The translations under genes were made by a program, and so were the position numbers. 64,000 nt of DNA from Legionella drozanskii LLAP-1 (GTDB taxonomy: Bacteria > Pseudomonadota > Gammaproteobacteria > Legionellales > Legionellaceae): contig NZ_LNXY01000020.1 of NCBI RefSeq assembly GCF_001467585.1, positions 172,520-236,519 of the forward strand, given 5' to 3'. Shown one piece after another: positions 35,225 through 44,295 of this stretch. The stretch's first letter is position 1; every line of letters starts with the position of its first letter. The notes beneath the pieces are model-generated. The model was given only the letters and a program-made list of their open reading frames with translations. It ran no database searches and was not told the DNA's origin.

Positions 35225-35980
35225 ATGCTTGATAGTACTAAAGCTGCACAAATGATCGCAGAAATGAAAAAAAAAGAGGAGTTGGACGGAGTAACAAAAA
35301 ATCCATGCAAACTCTGTAGTATGCGGGGACGTAAGGTTTGTGGTTGCGGTGGCGGTAGCGGGGGTGGCAGCGGTGGTGATGCTGCTAGCGGAGATGATGA
35401 GGATGATAAAAAAGAACTCGACTCTATCGGAGAGCTGGATGAAACCGCAAAAATAGACGATAAAAACTATTTCGATATGGAGCTGGTCGCCTCTTCCGCT
35501 TTAGAACCTGGAAAATTAGAATTTGAAGATGAATTAGAGCCTGAAGATAAATTAACAGATCAAGAGCTTAGCGCGCTTTTAGAAGAACTCAGTGGTTTAT
35601 TGAAGATAGAAAGAGATGACGACTCTGGGATTTTAAAAATTGCAAGCGTTCGTCCTTTTTCGAGCCCAGAAGCGCAGCGGATACTTCAGTATATCAAGTT
35701 AATTGAAGCGGAATTTGAAGCGTTTAAAGAGGAACTGCAAGAATCCGGAGAAAATCTGAGTGGCTATACTGCGACTAGGACTGAAAATAGCTTGATCATT
35801 CGTATTCCGTCAAAAAATTACGATCTCTTTATGGCAAGGTTAGAGAACAAGCATTTGCTCGATTTCAGTGGAAAAGCAGCGAAAGAAAATACTATGGAGA
35901 TTCCAGAACAAAAAGAAGGACATCGGTTTTCACCCTTGTCAACACGACCTGTCCCTAAAGAAATTTCATCGGAAAGTTAA
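35225..35980 (+). CDS. Acidic Cys/Gly-rich protein of unknown function, Dot/Icm effector candidate
   Basis: 251 residues, strongly acidic, no signal peptide or membrane segment. A short helical start (KAAQMIAEMKKKEELDGV) leads into a Cys cluster at residues 28, 31, 39 and 41 (CKLCSMRGRKVCGC), which could bind zinc. A Gly/Ser linker (GGGSGGGSGGDAASGDD) and a disordered Asp/Glu region (about 55-115) follow. A folded part (about 118-215) contains SGLLKIERDDDSGILKIASV and an amphipathic helix. The C-terminal 35 residues are polar with a Glu-rich stretch (NTMEIPEQKEGH), as in many Dot/Icm substrates. The ribosome site is AGGGAGAG. I do not recognise the family. Confidence 0.75.
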   Translation: MLDSTKAAQMIAEMKKKEELDGVTKNPCKLCSMRGRKVCGCGGGSGGGSGGDAASGDDEDDKKELDSIGELDETAKIDDKNYFDMELVASSALEPGKLEFEDELEPEDKLTDQELSALLEELSGLLKIERDDDSGILKIASVRPFSSPEAQRILQYIKLIEAEFEAFKEELQESGENLSGYTATRTENSLIIRIPSKNYDLFMARLENKHLLDFSGKAAKENTMEIPEQKEGHRFSPLSTRPVPKEISSES

Positions 35981-36057
35981 TACTGTTATTACATCAGCTT
36001 GACATTGCTCCTTTATAGCAAAACAATAGCCCCAAAATAAATTGCTGAGGAAAAATA

Positions 36058-37329
36058 ATGCAAATAGCTAGTATTAAGGGACGTGAAATTCTTGATTCTC
36101 GAGGAAATCCAACGGTTGAAGCTGATGTTATTTTAACGACTGGTGAAATGGGCCGCGCCAGTGTGCCTTCGGGTGCTTCAACTGGAAGCCGCGAGACTTG
36201 TGAACTGCGCGATAAAGACAAGTCCCGTTATGCCGGAAAGGGCGTTCGGCAAGCAGTTGAACACATCAATCAAGAAATTAATCAATCGCTCAAAGGTTTT
36301 TCTGTCACCGATCAAGCCAAAATTGATGAGCATTTATGCCTTCTTGATGGCAGCGAAAACAAATCCCGTTTAGGCGCAAATGCAATTCTCGCTGTTTCCT
36401 TAGCTTGCGCACGGGTCTATGCAATTGCAAAAAAATTACCATTATATCAAGCACTTAATCAAGGTGAGGTCATGTCAATGCCGGTCCCTATGATGAATGT
36501 GCTCAATGGAGGAGCTCATGCTGACAATAATGTGGATATCCAAGAATTCATGTTGATGCCAGTTGGCGCGCCTGATTTTGCTACCGCCTTACAAATGGGC
36601 ACCGAAATTTTTCATGTGCTGAAGTCAGTTTTAAGAAAACAGGGGCTAAGCACGGCCGTTGGTGATGAAGGTGGGTTTGCGCCCGATTTAAAATCTAATC
36701 GTCATGCCTTAGATATGTTAGTACAGGCGGTAGAGCAGGCTGGGTATCAATTAGGCCAAGACATCGTTTTCGCTTTGGATGTTGCTGCATCAGAGTTATT
36801 CCATGATAATTTTTATCATCTTAGTTCTGAAAATAAAAAACTGAGTAGTAGCGAGATCATTGATTACTATGGTGATTTAGTCGCTAATTATCCTATTGTA
36901 AGCATTGAGGATGGGTTAGACGAGCATGATTGGCAAGGTTGGCAACAAATGACTGCTCGTTTTGGTTCTAAATTACAGCTCGTCGGTGATGATTTATTTG
37001 TGACTAATACCCGCATTTTACAAGAAGGTATCACACAAAAAATGGCCAATGCGATTTTGATTAAGCTCAATCAAATTGGTACTTTAACTGAAACAAGACA
37101 GGCCATTCAACTTGCTCACCAGCATGGTTACCATTGTGTGATGTCTCACCGTTCCGGCGAAACGGAAGATGCTTTTATTGCCGATTTAGCAGTGGCGACA
37201 GGTTGCGGCCAGATTAAAACAGGCTCATTGTGTCGTACTGATCGAATTGCCAAATATAATCAGTTACTGCGCATCAATGAAATGGCTAATATAGCCTATG
37301 CAGGCCGTCAGGTATTAATCGGCCAATGA
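36058..37329 (+). CDS. eno: Enolase
   Basis: 423 residues. It opens [20 protein letters not shown]. The catalytic and metal residues are in [40 protein letters not shown] and [11 protein letters not shown], and the signature [19 protein letters not shown] is complete. It interconverts 2-phosphoglycerate and phosphoenolpyruvate. The ATG follows GAGGAAAA. ftsB lies 87 bases downstream, the standard gammaproteobacterial neighbour, with a hairpin between. Confidence 0.97.
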   Translation: MQIASIKGREILDSRGNPTVEADVILTTGEMGRASVPSGASTGSRETCELRDKDKSRYAGKGVRQAVEHINQEINQSLKGFSVTDQAKIDEHLCLLDGSENKSRLGANAILAVSLACARVYAIAKKLPLYQALNQGEVMSMPVPMMNVLNGGAHADNNVDIQEFMLMPVGAPDFATALQMGTEIFHVLKSVLRKQGLSTAVGDEGGFAPDLKSNRHALDMLVQAVEQAGYQLGQDIVFALDVAASELFHDNFYHLSSENKKLSSSEIIDYYGDLVANYPIVSIEDGLDEHDWQGWQQMTARFGSKLQLVGDDLFVTNTRILQEGITQKMANAILIKLNQIGTLTETRQAIQLAHQHGYHCVMSHRSGETEDAFIADLAVATGCGQIKTGSLCRTDRIAKYNQLLRINEMANIAYAGRQVLIGQ

Positions 37330-37341
37330 TGTATTTCATTT

Positions 37342-37371
37342 GATGTGGAAGCGCTATTATGCTTCCACATC
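37342..37371 (+). terminator. Hairpin between eno and ftsB
   Basis: GATGTGGAAGC (37342-37352) pairs perfectly with GCTTCCACATC (37361-37371) over an 8-base loop. No strong T-run follows (CTATGTTAG), so it may attenuate or protect the eno mRNA rather than fully terminate. Confidence 0.55.
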
Positions 37372-37416
37372 CTATGTTAGTGTATATTAAAAAATATCTC
37401 TTCGTTCGAGTGTATT

Positions 37417-37689
37417 ATGAGATCCCTTATTCTAGTCCTAATATTAGCGCTTGTTGGCCTCCAATATAAGTTATGGCTGGGAGATGGAGGCATATTTCAA
37501 TGGATTGACCTTGAAAAGAAATTGTCCGCGCAAGAAAGCGAAAATGATAAGCTAGAGGTTCGCAATCGTGCTATCGAAGCAGATATTGTTGAATTACAAA
37601 GCGGTGATCAAGCGCTGGAAGAGCAAGCTCGCTATGAGTTAGGTATGGTAAAAACAGACGAAATTTATTATCAATTTGTTGATAAATAA
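37417..37689 (+). CDS. ftsB: Cell division protein FtsB
   Basis: 90 residues with one N-terminal transmembrane helix (SLILVLILALVGLQYKLWLG). The family motif GDGGIFQWIDLEKKLSAQES leads into a coiled coil (about 28-72) and ends in the conserved EEQARYELGMVKTDEIYYQ. FtsB joins FtsL and FtsQ in the divisome and activates FtsWI. It lies downstream of eno and is convergent with the binding-protein gene, with no spacer between the two stops. Confidence 0.94.
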   Translation: MRSLILVLILALVGLQYKLWLGDGGIFQWIDLEKKLSAQESENDKLEVRNRAIEADIVELQSGDQALEEQARYELGMVKTDEIYYQFVDK

Positions 37690-38424
37690 TTAATTAGCAA
37701 AATAGGTATTATAAAGATTGAGATAACTACCGTCTTTTTCCATCGCTTGTAATTGCTGGTTAATGCGCGCAATCAAGGAACTTTGAGAAGGCAGTGCCAT
37801 GATTCCTATTCCTTGCCCTAGGGAAACGGAATCACCCAAGAGTTGAAATTGTCCACCTCCGTTTTGTTTCCAATAAAGGGCTGACGAGCGATGAATAAAG
37901 GCTGCTGCAATATCCCCATCATTTAAGGCGGTAATTAAATCCTCTATATCATTGTAGGGAATACTTTGAAATTGATTACCATAGGTTTGCATTAAATAAG
38001 TATTAATTACCCCTCCGTCTTGTTCTCCTTTAATCATTCCAACTTTTTTTCCAGTTAAGTCATTAATACTGGTGTAATCGGAACTTCTTAAAGTTAAAAA
38101 TTGCCCTTTACTGAGCATGTAAGGCAGACTAAAGAGATATTGTGTACCTCGATTCTGAGAGATGGAAATGCCAGCAATAGCGAGATCAATTTTACCTTCA
38201 TTTAAAGAAGTGAATAAATTGGTATAGTCCATGGGAACTATGTCGCATGTTTCTTTGATTCCTTGGCAGATAGTGCGCATTAAATCTATATCAAAGCCAT
38301 CACCAGTGGACATTACAAAAGGTGGGTAAAAAAATACGGTACCCACTTTTATCTTCGCATAAAGAACAGGGGGGTTGTATAAAAAGCAAAAGAGTAGCGC
38401 TACTAACTGAGTTTTGAGTTTCAT
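37690..38424 (-). CDS. Periplasmic amino-acid-type substrate-binding protein (SBP family 3)
   Basis: 244 residues from the ATG at 38424, which places a signal peptide at the N-terminus (MKLKTQLVALLFCFLYNPPV, ending near LYA); the frame stays open further upstream but without support. Family 3 features are IKVGTVFFYPPF, GFDIDLMRTICQG, LFTSLNEGKIDLAIAGISI and LTGKKVGMIKGEQDGG. It should bind a polar amino acid or a similar solute. No ABC permease or ATPase gene is adjacent, so it is an orphan that may share a transporter encoded elsewhere. Confidence 0.88.
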   Translation of the reverse strand: MKLKTQLVALLFCFLYNPPVLYAKIKVGTVFFYPPFVMSTGDGFDIDLMRTICQGIKETCDIVPMDYTNLFTSLNEGKIDLAIAGISISQNRGTQYLFSLPYMLSKGQFLTLRSSDYTSINDLTGKKVGMIKGEQDGGVINTYLMQTYGNQFQSIPYNDIEDLITALNDGDIAAAFIHRSSALYWKQNGGGQFQLLGDSVSLGQGIGIMALPSQSSLIARINQQLQAMEKDGSYLNLYNTYFAN

Positions 38425-38621
38425 AACATTGCTAATCCTTTGCTTTTTTGAATAAATAAGAAGATGTGGTGTATTAAATTTAGACATTTTTTTTGGTTTT
38501 GTAAAATCGCGGGGGATCCAGTAGCTGCTTAGTAAGCAAGAAGGAATAGTGTCCTGTGAAACTCTACAGTAGCAGTTCCCGTGTTCAGCCCAATAGGTAT
38601 TAGTTAAAGAATCTATTGCCA

Positions 38622-39506
38622 CTAAATAGCAATGAACTCTATAGCGCTCATAGCTGGGGGACTATCCCAAAGACTTACAACATATCCACCACCGCCGGAA
38701 CCAGTTGGTTTAACTGCTAAGGCACCTAAATCAAGTAACATTTGCATATGTTGTTGTAAGGTTTCGCTGACTAGCCCCCAGTCTTTAAAGCAGGTTGCTG
38801 TTGCACCGATGGCCTCTACAAGGGTCCCCAAAGAGTTTTCTCTGTTTTTTTCTAAAGCACTACACGCCTTCCTGACACTCTCATTCATTTTCTGGTCAAT
38901 ACGAGCAGCATGGCTAGCATCGGCCTGCCATAACTGTTGAACTTGGTTGATGCAGTGCGAGGTAATGCCAATCTGGCCACAGGAAGATAAAAACCAATGG
39001 GGATGCCAAGTTTGTTTAATGGGATTCATCTTACCTTGTTGAAAATAAATACCGGTTTCGGCAGCTACTCCCGCTATATCGAGACCGCTGCTTTTTCCAT
39101 GAAATAAATTTTCTAACTCTTTAGCAAACGAAAAAACAGATTCGTTACCTAACATATTCTGCGATTCAAACCATCGAGCCATCGCGACACAAAGCGCAGC
39201 AGATGCGCCCATACCAACCCCAATAGGGATGTCACTGTATAAATGGAAATGGCCACAGAGGCTGTTTAGCGATTTTCCAAGTAATTGTTGACCTTGTTCC
39301 AATACGCTCCAAAACAATAAATGCATATCGGAACCGCTGGGGCCTTCATAATCAGCACTAAGCTCAGACCCTGACTTTCGGTAGCTGAGGATTAATTTTT
39401 TCTCTTTAATAGGAAAAACGAGGGCACCGTGTCCACGAAGAACAGCGTGCTCGCCCGCAAGAATCCATTTGCCGTGTGTAGTAGTTTGAAAATCATAGGA
39501 CATCAT
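38622..39506 (-). CDS. mvk: Mevalonate kinase (GHMP family)
   Basis: 294 residues from the ATG at 39506. GHMP motifs: HGKWILAGEHAVLRGHGALV (motif 1), PIGVGMGASAALCVAMARW (motif 2 with the phosphate-binding loop) and KPTGSGGGGYVVSLW (motif 3). GEHAV is the usual mevalonate kinase start. It phosphorylates mevalonate in isoprenoid synthesis. It overlaps the 3' end of the decarboxylase gene by 14 bases, so it is last in the pal-cpoB-queE-mvaD-mvk run. The length is close to other bacterial enzymes. Confidence 0.88.
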   Translation of the reverse strand: MMSYDFQTTTHGKWILAGEHAVLRGHGALVFPIKEKKLILSYRKSGSELSADYEGPSGSDMHLLFWSVLEQGQQLLGKSLNSLCGHFHLYSDIPIGVGMGASAALCVAMARWFESQNMLGNESVFSFAKELENLFHGKSSGLDIAGVAAETGIYFQQGKMNPIKQTWHPHWFLSSCGQIGITSHCINQVQQLWQADASHAARIDQKMNESVRKACSALEKNRENSLGTLVEAIGATATCFKDWGLVSETLQQHMQMLLDLGALAVKPTGSGGGGYVVSLWDSPPAMSAIEFIAI

Positions 39507-40440
39507 AATTGCCAATTAAATAATCTTGTTTAAAGCGAAGGGCCAGTTCTGTCTGATCGGGACGATAGAGTAAATGGATATTAGGACCAGCATCCATAGT
39601 CACAATTGGGCCATCGCCCTCCCGATTCCATAATTCTTGTAAACTTTTTAATGCTTCATCTGCTGTTTCAGTTATATAACTAAAAGGTGGATTGCTGGTA
39701 GCAAATAAATGATGCATATCTTGAAATTCAAGCCAGCAGAGATGATAGGCATTCGCCCAATCTTTTGCTTTGAGCGCTCTTAATAAAACTTTCAGGTTCT
39801 CAGTGGCCCGGTAGCTACGAGTTTCGTAATGACTTGAACTTTTAACTCGTACATGAGCCTCGCTGGAAGGAACTCGTTTTTCAGCGTGACTGATTATAAT
39901 GACTTGATGTTGCAACTGCATGTAAGGTAGTTCTATGGCCTTAACTGAGTCTTCTTCCCAAAGTGCCCAAGGAGAATAAAATGAACGGCAAGATGAGCCT
40001 GAACCTTGCATACTGAGTTGAGCTTGCTTTTCGATAGAAAGCAGAGGTTGTGATTTAAGTTCGCTGAGCGCAAGTGCTGCACATTTGGTGAGCGCTGCAA
40101 AGCTAGATGCAGAACTTGCTAAACCACTACTCGTTGGAAAATTATTACTTGAACGAACAACAAAAGAACCATTGTAGTTAAAATAGGCCTTCATTCGCGC
40201 CAAATGTTTCAGAAAACGTTCCTGCGCTAAAATAGATAAGTCGAATGGCGGAGCGCCTGGGATTTCTAAAGGCTCCCAAAAATCTTTCTTTCCCGCCTGG
40301 CTTTCAAGCATCACCGATGTTAGCAGGTTATTCAGCGTGTAAGATAAGGATGAGTTGTCTGGTATATTATTTTTACTATCTTTTTTACCCATATATTTTA
40401 TTAGGGCAATATTAGCGGGTGCTTGGGCAAACCATTGCAT
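39493..40440 (-). CDS. mvaD: Diphosphomevalonate decarboxylase
   Basis: 315 residues. The diagnostic start is APANIALIKYMGKKDSKNNI followed by DNSSLSYTL. The GHMP loop is SSNNFPTSSGLASSASSFA, and MQGSGSSCRSFYSPWALWEE carries the conserved Ser/Arg region. The catalytic Asp lies in MDAGPNIHLLY. It makes isopentenyl diphosphate from mevalonate diphosphate. It lies 23 bases after queE and overlaps the kinase gene. Confidence 0.93.
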   Translation of the reverse strand: MQWFAQAPANIALIKYMGKKDSKNNIPDNSSLSYTLNNLLTSVMLESQAGKKDFWEPLEIPGAPPFDLSILAQERFLKHLARMKAYFNYNGSFVVRSSNNFPTSSGLASSASSFAALTKCAALALSELKSQPLLSIEKQAQLSMQGSGSSCRSFYSPWALWEEDSVKAIELPYMQLQHQVIIISHAEKRVPSSEAHVRVKSSSHYETRSYRATENLKVLLRALKAKDWANAYHLCWLEFQDMHHLFATSNPPFSYITETADEALKSLQELWNREGDGPIVTMDAGPNIHLLYRPDQTELALRFKQDYLIGNYDVL

Positions 40441-40463
40441 AACGATTCTCTCCTGCTCAATAA

Positions 40464-41117
40464 TTAATACCCGGGGGCATCATTCCAAAGAATTTTATGC
40501 AGCTGCAATTGAAATCGCACAGCTAATTTGTCTTTTACAATCCAATCAGCAAGCTTTGTTGGGTTTAATTCATTCCAGCTGGGAGAAAAAAGAATATGAG
40601 CTCGTTCTGTTAAACGGTATTCTTGCATCATTTGACAGGCCCAATCATAATCTTCGCGGCTACATAAGACAAACTTGATTTGATCACTTTGCTTTAAATG
40701 TTCTAAATTTGAAAATAAATTTTTCTCACTTTCACCTGAATCTGGAGTTTTTAAGTCCATGACAACCATCACTCGCTTATCGACCTGAGCAATATCTCTT
40801 GCGCCACTCGTCTCTAATGAAACTTGATAACCTTGATCACAAAGTTCTTGCAAAAGAAAGATACAACCTGGTTGAGCAAGCGGCTCGCCTCCTGTGACAC
40901 AAACCTGTTTGCATTGGTAAGCGGAGATCTTATCTAAAATAGAACGAACCTCTGTTATTTCACCCCCATTAAAGGCATAAGCCGTATCGCAATATTGACA
41001 GCGTAGGGGACAGCCAGTTAAACGAATGAAAACCGTGGGGAGGCCCACGGTAGTTGATTCGCCTTGCAAGGAATGAAAAATTTCGGTGATACGAAGTGAG
41101 TTACTAACTTGCTTCAT
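40464..41117 (-). CDS. queE: 7-carboxy-7-deazaguanine synthase QueE
   Basis: 217 residues. This radical SAM enzyme has the cluster motif CPLRCQYCDTAYAF (CX3CX2C), the QueE opening EIFHSLQGEST and the VCVTGGEPLAQ motif. It forms the deazaguanine ring in queuosine synthesis. The start overlaps the cpoB stop as ATGA. Placement after cpoB is common in gammaproteobacteria. Confidence 0.95.
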   Translation of the reverse strand: MKQVSNSLRITEIFHSLQGESTTVGLPTVFIRLTGCPLRCQYCDTAYAFNGGEITEVRSILDKISAYQCKQVCVTGGEPLAQPGCIFLLQELCDQGYQVSLETSGARDIAQVDKRVMVVMDLKTPDSGESEKNLFSNLEHLKQSDQIKFVLCSREDYDWACQMMQEYRLTERAHILFSPSWNELNPTKLADWIVKDKLAVRFQLQLHKILWNDAPGY

Positions 41118-42055
41118 GAGACGCCTATAGACTCCAATTTTGTTGTTGCTAATTGTGCGGTTGGTGTATCAGGATAATTTTTTAATACTTGTTGTAGTCG
41201 AAGTCTTGCTTCGTTTTCTTTACCTGACGCTGCTAGTGCATAGCCGATTTTAAGAGTAGAGGCTGCTGCTTTAGAGGATGAGGGAAACTGTTTTAATACG
41301 GTTTCAAAATGTTCAATTGCTTTGGGATAATTATTTTTAACCATATAAAGCTCGCCCAGCCAATATTGTGCATTTGCGGAATATCCACCTTGTGGATATT
41401 GCGTTATGAAGGCTTGCATAGCAACGAGGGCATCATCAAAATGCTTGTTTTTTACTAGATCGTAAGCAGCAAGATAACTAATTTGCTCGTTTGCCGGATT
41501 GCTTCGTGACGAGTTAATGACCCCTGAAGCAATTTGTTTCTCTGGTTGAGTAGCTTCGGTAGGCTGAATCGGAAGAGTGGTTTTCGGTGCTACTGCAGCT
41601 ACGTTAGGGCCGACAGATAGCTCTTGGGGTTGTTCAGTAGGTGTTGCTTGAGCTGATTGCACTGGTTTGGTTGCATCAGAACGCATACGAGTGTCTAAAT
41701 CTTTATAAAAAGCTAATTGTTGTTGCTGTAATAATTTTAAATCATGGGCTTGTACTTCTAGCTGTCCGCGTAACTCTTGGATATCTTGCTGTAAGCCCTG
41801 GAGTTTATTCAATAATTCGGCGCTATCACTATTATTACTACTCTCATGATTATCTCGTGCAAGAGCAACTTCATCGCTATTATCACCATATTCATCAAGC
41901 TGCGCTTTGGCAACAGGCTGCTCGATAGCAGCCTGTTGATCATCGAGAATAGCGAAGTTTTCACTATCATCAACTACAGGAGCTTCAGCAAAAACCTGCC
42001 AAGATACCAGGCAGGTCATGCATAAGCTAAGTAGAAGTCGATGGAATTTCATCAT
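41114..42055 (-). CDS. cpoB: Tol-Pal system protein CpoB (YbgF)
   Basis: 313 residues. A signal peptide ends near WQVFAEAP. An acidic region follows, then a coiled coil (about 75-125, LLNKLQGLQQDIQELRGQLE), a Pro/Thr/Gln-rich linker and a C-terminal TPR domain (about 190-310). The TPR domain contains YDLVKNKHFDDALVAMQAF, YWLGELYMVKNNYPKAIEHF and YALAASGKENEARLRLQQV. CpoB links peptidoglycan synthesis with Tol-driven outer-membrane constriction at division. It follows pal directly, with overlapping ends. Confidence 0.94.
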   Translation of the reverse strand: MMKFHRLLLSLCMTCLVSWQVFAEAPVVDDSENFAILDDQQAAIEQPVAKAQLDEYGDNSDEVALARDNHESSNNSDSAELLNKLQGLQQDIQELRGQLEVQAHDLKLLQQQQLAFYKDLDTRMRSDATKPVQSAQATPTEQPQELSVGPNVAAVAPKTTLPIQPTEATQPEKQIASGVINSSRSNPANEQISYLAAYDLVKNKHFDDALVAMQAFITQYPQGGYSANAQYWLGELYMVKNNYPKAIEHFETVLKQFPSSSKAAASTLKIGYALAASGKENEARLRLQQVLKNYPDTPTAQLATTKLESIGVS

Positions 42056-42573
42056 CGTGTGGCCTCATAGGTTAACTCAACACGACGATTCATCTTGTGA
42101 GCTTCTTCATCGTGACCGGTATAAAGTGGACGCTCTTTACCATAGCTAACGACACGAAGTTGTTGTCGGCTAACGCCAGCCATCCGCAGCAGATTAGCTA
42201 CAGTGTTAGCACGGCGTTCACCTAATGCAACGTTGTATTCGCGGCTTCCTCGCTCATCAGTATGTCCAGCTAAGAGAATATGGGCACCTGGATTGGCTAC
42301 TAAGTAATTTGCTTGTGCCATTAAAGAAGGTTTATATTTTGATGCAAAAGAAGAGTCATCATAAGAGAAGAGATAACGTTGATTGTGTGGTGCTTGAGTA
42401 GTATATGATTCACCCGGTGCTTGACCAGCAAAATGACTAAATTGCCCCAAGCCGTGTGCAGAAGCCCCATCTTCACCATAGCTTACCCCTGCGCTACCAT
42501 GGTGTTTAGAACAAGATGCGAGCAGAACAATACCTGCAGCAACAAGTCCTAGCTTAAACGATCTGGCTTTCAT
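42052..42573 (-). CDS. pal: Peptidoglycan-associated lipoprotein Pal
   Basis: 173 residues from the ATG at 42573 (AAGGAG upstream on the minus strand). The lipobox is LLASC with Cys21. The C-terminal OmpA-like domain has the peptidoglycan-binding stretch LAGHTDERGSREYNVALGER. Pal anchors the outer membrane to peptidoglycan and is recycled by TolB. The tolQRAB genes are not in the window. Only cpoB, queE and the two mevalonate genes follow pal. A 7-bp stem (42622-42639) lies upstream. Confidence 0.95.
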   Translation of the reverse strand: MKARSFKLGLVAAGIVLLASCSKHHGSAGVSYGEDGASAHGLGQFSHFAGQAPGESYTTQAPHNQRYLFSYDDSSFASKYKPSLMAQANYLVANPGAHILLAGHTDERGSREYNVALGERRANTVANLLRMAGVSRQQLRVVSYGKERPLYTGHDEEAHKMNRRVELTYEATR

Positions 42574-42709
42574 CCGTTTTCTCCTTCTTATTTTCATAGT
42601 TTACAAATTAGGTTAAGAGCCACAATGGCGGCCCATTGTACAATTGTTTTATACATTTGGCCAATGTCATAATGCTAATAAGTTGATTCCACGATAGCAA
42701 GAATTTCCA

Positions 42710-43315
42710 TTAATTACGGTTAGAATCTTGTCTAACTTGTGAGAGCACAAAAGCAGTTACCTCTGCAGTAAAATTCTGTGTTGCAATATTGGCCGCAGTT
42801 ACGCCGCCATAAGGCGTATCGGCTGGACATTTTACTCGTTGGTTCAACAAGCGGGAAGCGACAACTCGATTATCACTAACATGAGACAACACAACCTTAA
42901 CAATCAACTCTATATGGCTGGGAATTGTTATAAAGTTTTGTTGTAATTCAATCAATTGGGTATCTAACCGGTAATCGGTTAGCTCTGAGTTAGTTGTAGA
43001 GGTTACTGCATTAAAATAACCACTACGTTGTAAGCTCTGAGCGATTAAGGGTAAAAGCATCTCAGCTGGTGGGTCGACCCAAACATTATGTGCAAATGAG
43101 CTAAGTTCAAAGGGTTTTTGCATATAAAGCATATCTTCGGTTTGATAGCCCGCAACCGCTTCAGGCATTGTTATCAAAATAGACCGCTTCGAAGATTGAG
43201 AAGTAAATTGCTTGCTACTATAGGCTTCTAATTTGTAGGAATTGGATTGCTGTAATTTAACCGGTGAACAAGAGGCTAAAAGAATAAGTAAAGCCCAGAT
43301 AGTCAATTTAATCAC
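42710..43315 (-). CDS. ABC-type transport auxiliary lipoprotein (PqiC/Mla-associated)
   Basis: 201 residues with lipobox LLASC (Cys16). The rest matches the ABC-transport auxiliary component domain (DUF330/PqiC-like): YKLEAYSSKQFTSQSSKRSI, AEMLLPLIAQSLQRSGYFN and DYRLDTQLIELQQNFI. Such outer-membrane lipoproteins work with MCE-type lipid transporters. The start lies 2 bases after the MCE gene, and it ends the four-gene operon permease-ATPase-MCE-lipoprotein. Confidence 0.85.
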   Translation of the reverse strand: MIKLTIWALLILLASCSPVKLQQSNSYKLEAYSSKQFTSQSSKRSILITMPEAVAGYQTEDMLYMQKPFELSSFAHNVWVDPPAEMLLPLIAQSLQRSGYFNAVTSTTNSELTDYRLDTQLIELQQNFITIPSHIELIVKVVLSHVSDNRVVASRLLNQRVKCPADTPYGGVTAANIATQNFTAEVTAFVLSQVRQDSNRN

Positions 43316-43317
43316 AT

Positions 43318-44241
43318 TTATTCTCCTGGTCCAGGCTGGGGTGGTGTGGTGCCGCGAATAACCACAGCAGGATTTTGGCGCATTTCTTTACTTATTTTTT
43401 CAAGATTGGCTGCGATCACATCGAGACGACGCATTAAGGTAATCGCTGGTGGAATAGTTTGTTGAGAGATCTTATCAATTGCTGTTTTGCCTGATGTCAT
43501 AGTGGTAGAAACTTTATTACCCGCATTCGTGAGAGAGGTTGCCATTGTATTAAACTTTTTCAGTCCCGATTTTAGGTCTGTGACAATTTCTGGAAAATGC
43601 TCACTCACCTCTGCTGAATTCTGTAAAAGTACTTCTACATTTTTAATGCTATGGTTAAGGTTTGGACCATTTTTGGCCAAAACATCTGAAAACGATCGGA
43701 TATTGGCTAAGGTATGTTGTAAATTGTCTAGATTATCTTTGCTAAAAACCTGACTGACTTTAACACTTACTTTATTCACATTGACAGACACTTCTTTAAG
43801 TACCTTATCAAGCTGATTAAATAAAGAAGGCTTAGCGGGAATAATGGGATAAGGCTGATTCAGACCTGCTCTTAAAGGCGTTAAATCGCTGGATTCGGCT
43901 GAAAGTCCGACGTAAGTGTTGCCCGTAATGCCCTGAGAAATTAAAGTAGCCATGGTGCTGACTGTGATAGGAGTACCATCTTCTATATTGAGCAAAATTT
44001 CAACTTGGCGGGGATCATTGCGGTTAAGCTCGATTTTGCTAACAAAACCCACTTTAACCCCATTGTATTTAACAGGAGATTGTTCGCTAAGACCGGAGAC
44101 TGCTTCGCGAATAAAGACTGCATAAGTCTGGTATTTCTTTTGGTCGAAGCCGACGGACAGCCAGAGTCCCGCAGCAACCAAAGCCCCTGCAAGAATCAAT
44201 ACTGCTAAGCCCACCATTGTATAATTGGTTTTTGCTTCCAA
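43318..44241 (-). CDS. MCE-domain (MlaD-like) substrate-binding protein of a lipid ABC transporter
   Basis: 307 residues. An N-terminal membrane anchor (YTMVGLAVLILAGALVAAGL) precedes one MCE domain (about 35-120) with VSGLSEQSPVKYNGVKVG and ITGNTYVGLSAES. A long helical C-terminal part (about 140-290) with coiled-coil character follows. It is anchored in the inner membrane and faces the periplasm, forming a hexameric ring or tunnel for phospholipid. Longer than E. coli MlaD (183 residues), it resembles the type paired with an auxiliary lipoprotein. Confidence 0.92.
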   Translation of the reverse strand: MEAKTNYTMVGLAVLILAGALVAAGLWLSVGFDQKKYQTYAVFIREAVSGLSEQSPVKYNGVKVGFVSKIELNRNDPRQVEILLNIEDGTPITVSTMATLISQGITGNTYVGLSAESSDLTPLRAGLNQPYPIIPAKPSLFNQLDKVLKEVSVNVNKVSVKVSQVFSKDNLDNLQHTLANIRSFSDVLAKNGPNLNHSIKNVEVLLQNSAEVSEHFPEIVTDLKSGLKKFNTMATSLTNAGNKVSTTMTSGKTAIDKISQQTIPPAITLMRRLDVIAANLEKISKEMRQNPAVVIRGTTPPQPGPGE

Positions 44242-44295
44242 AAAACCTGCTCCCGTTATATTTGTTATCTTTTTACCGGTACTTTTAAGATCAGT

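Noticed and set aside
38425-38622. N-terminal extension of the binding protein.
   Set aside because: It would bury the signal peptide at residue 67; the internal ATG at 38424 gives a normal exported protein.
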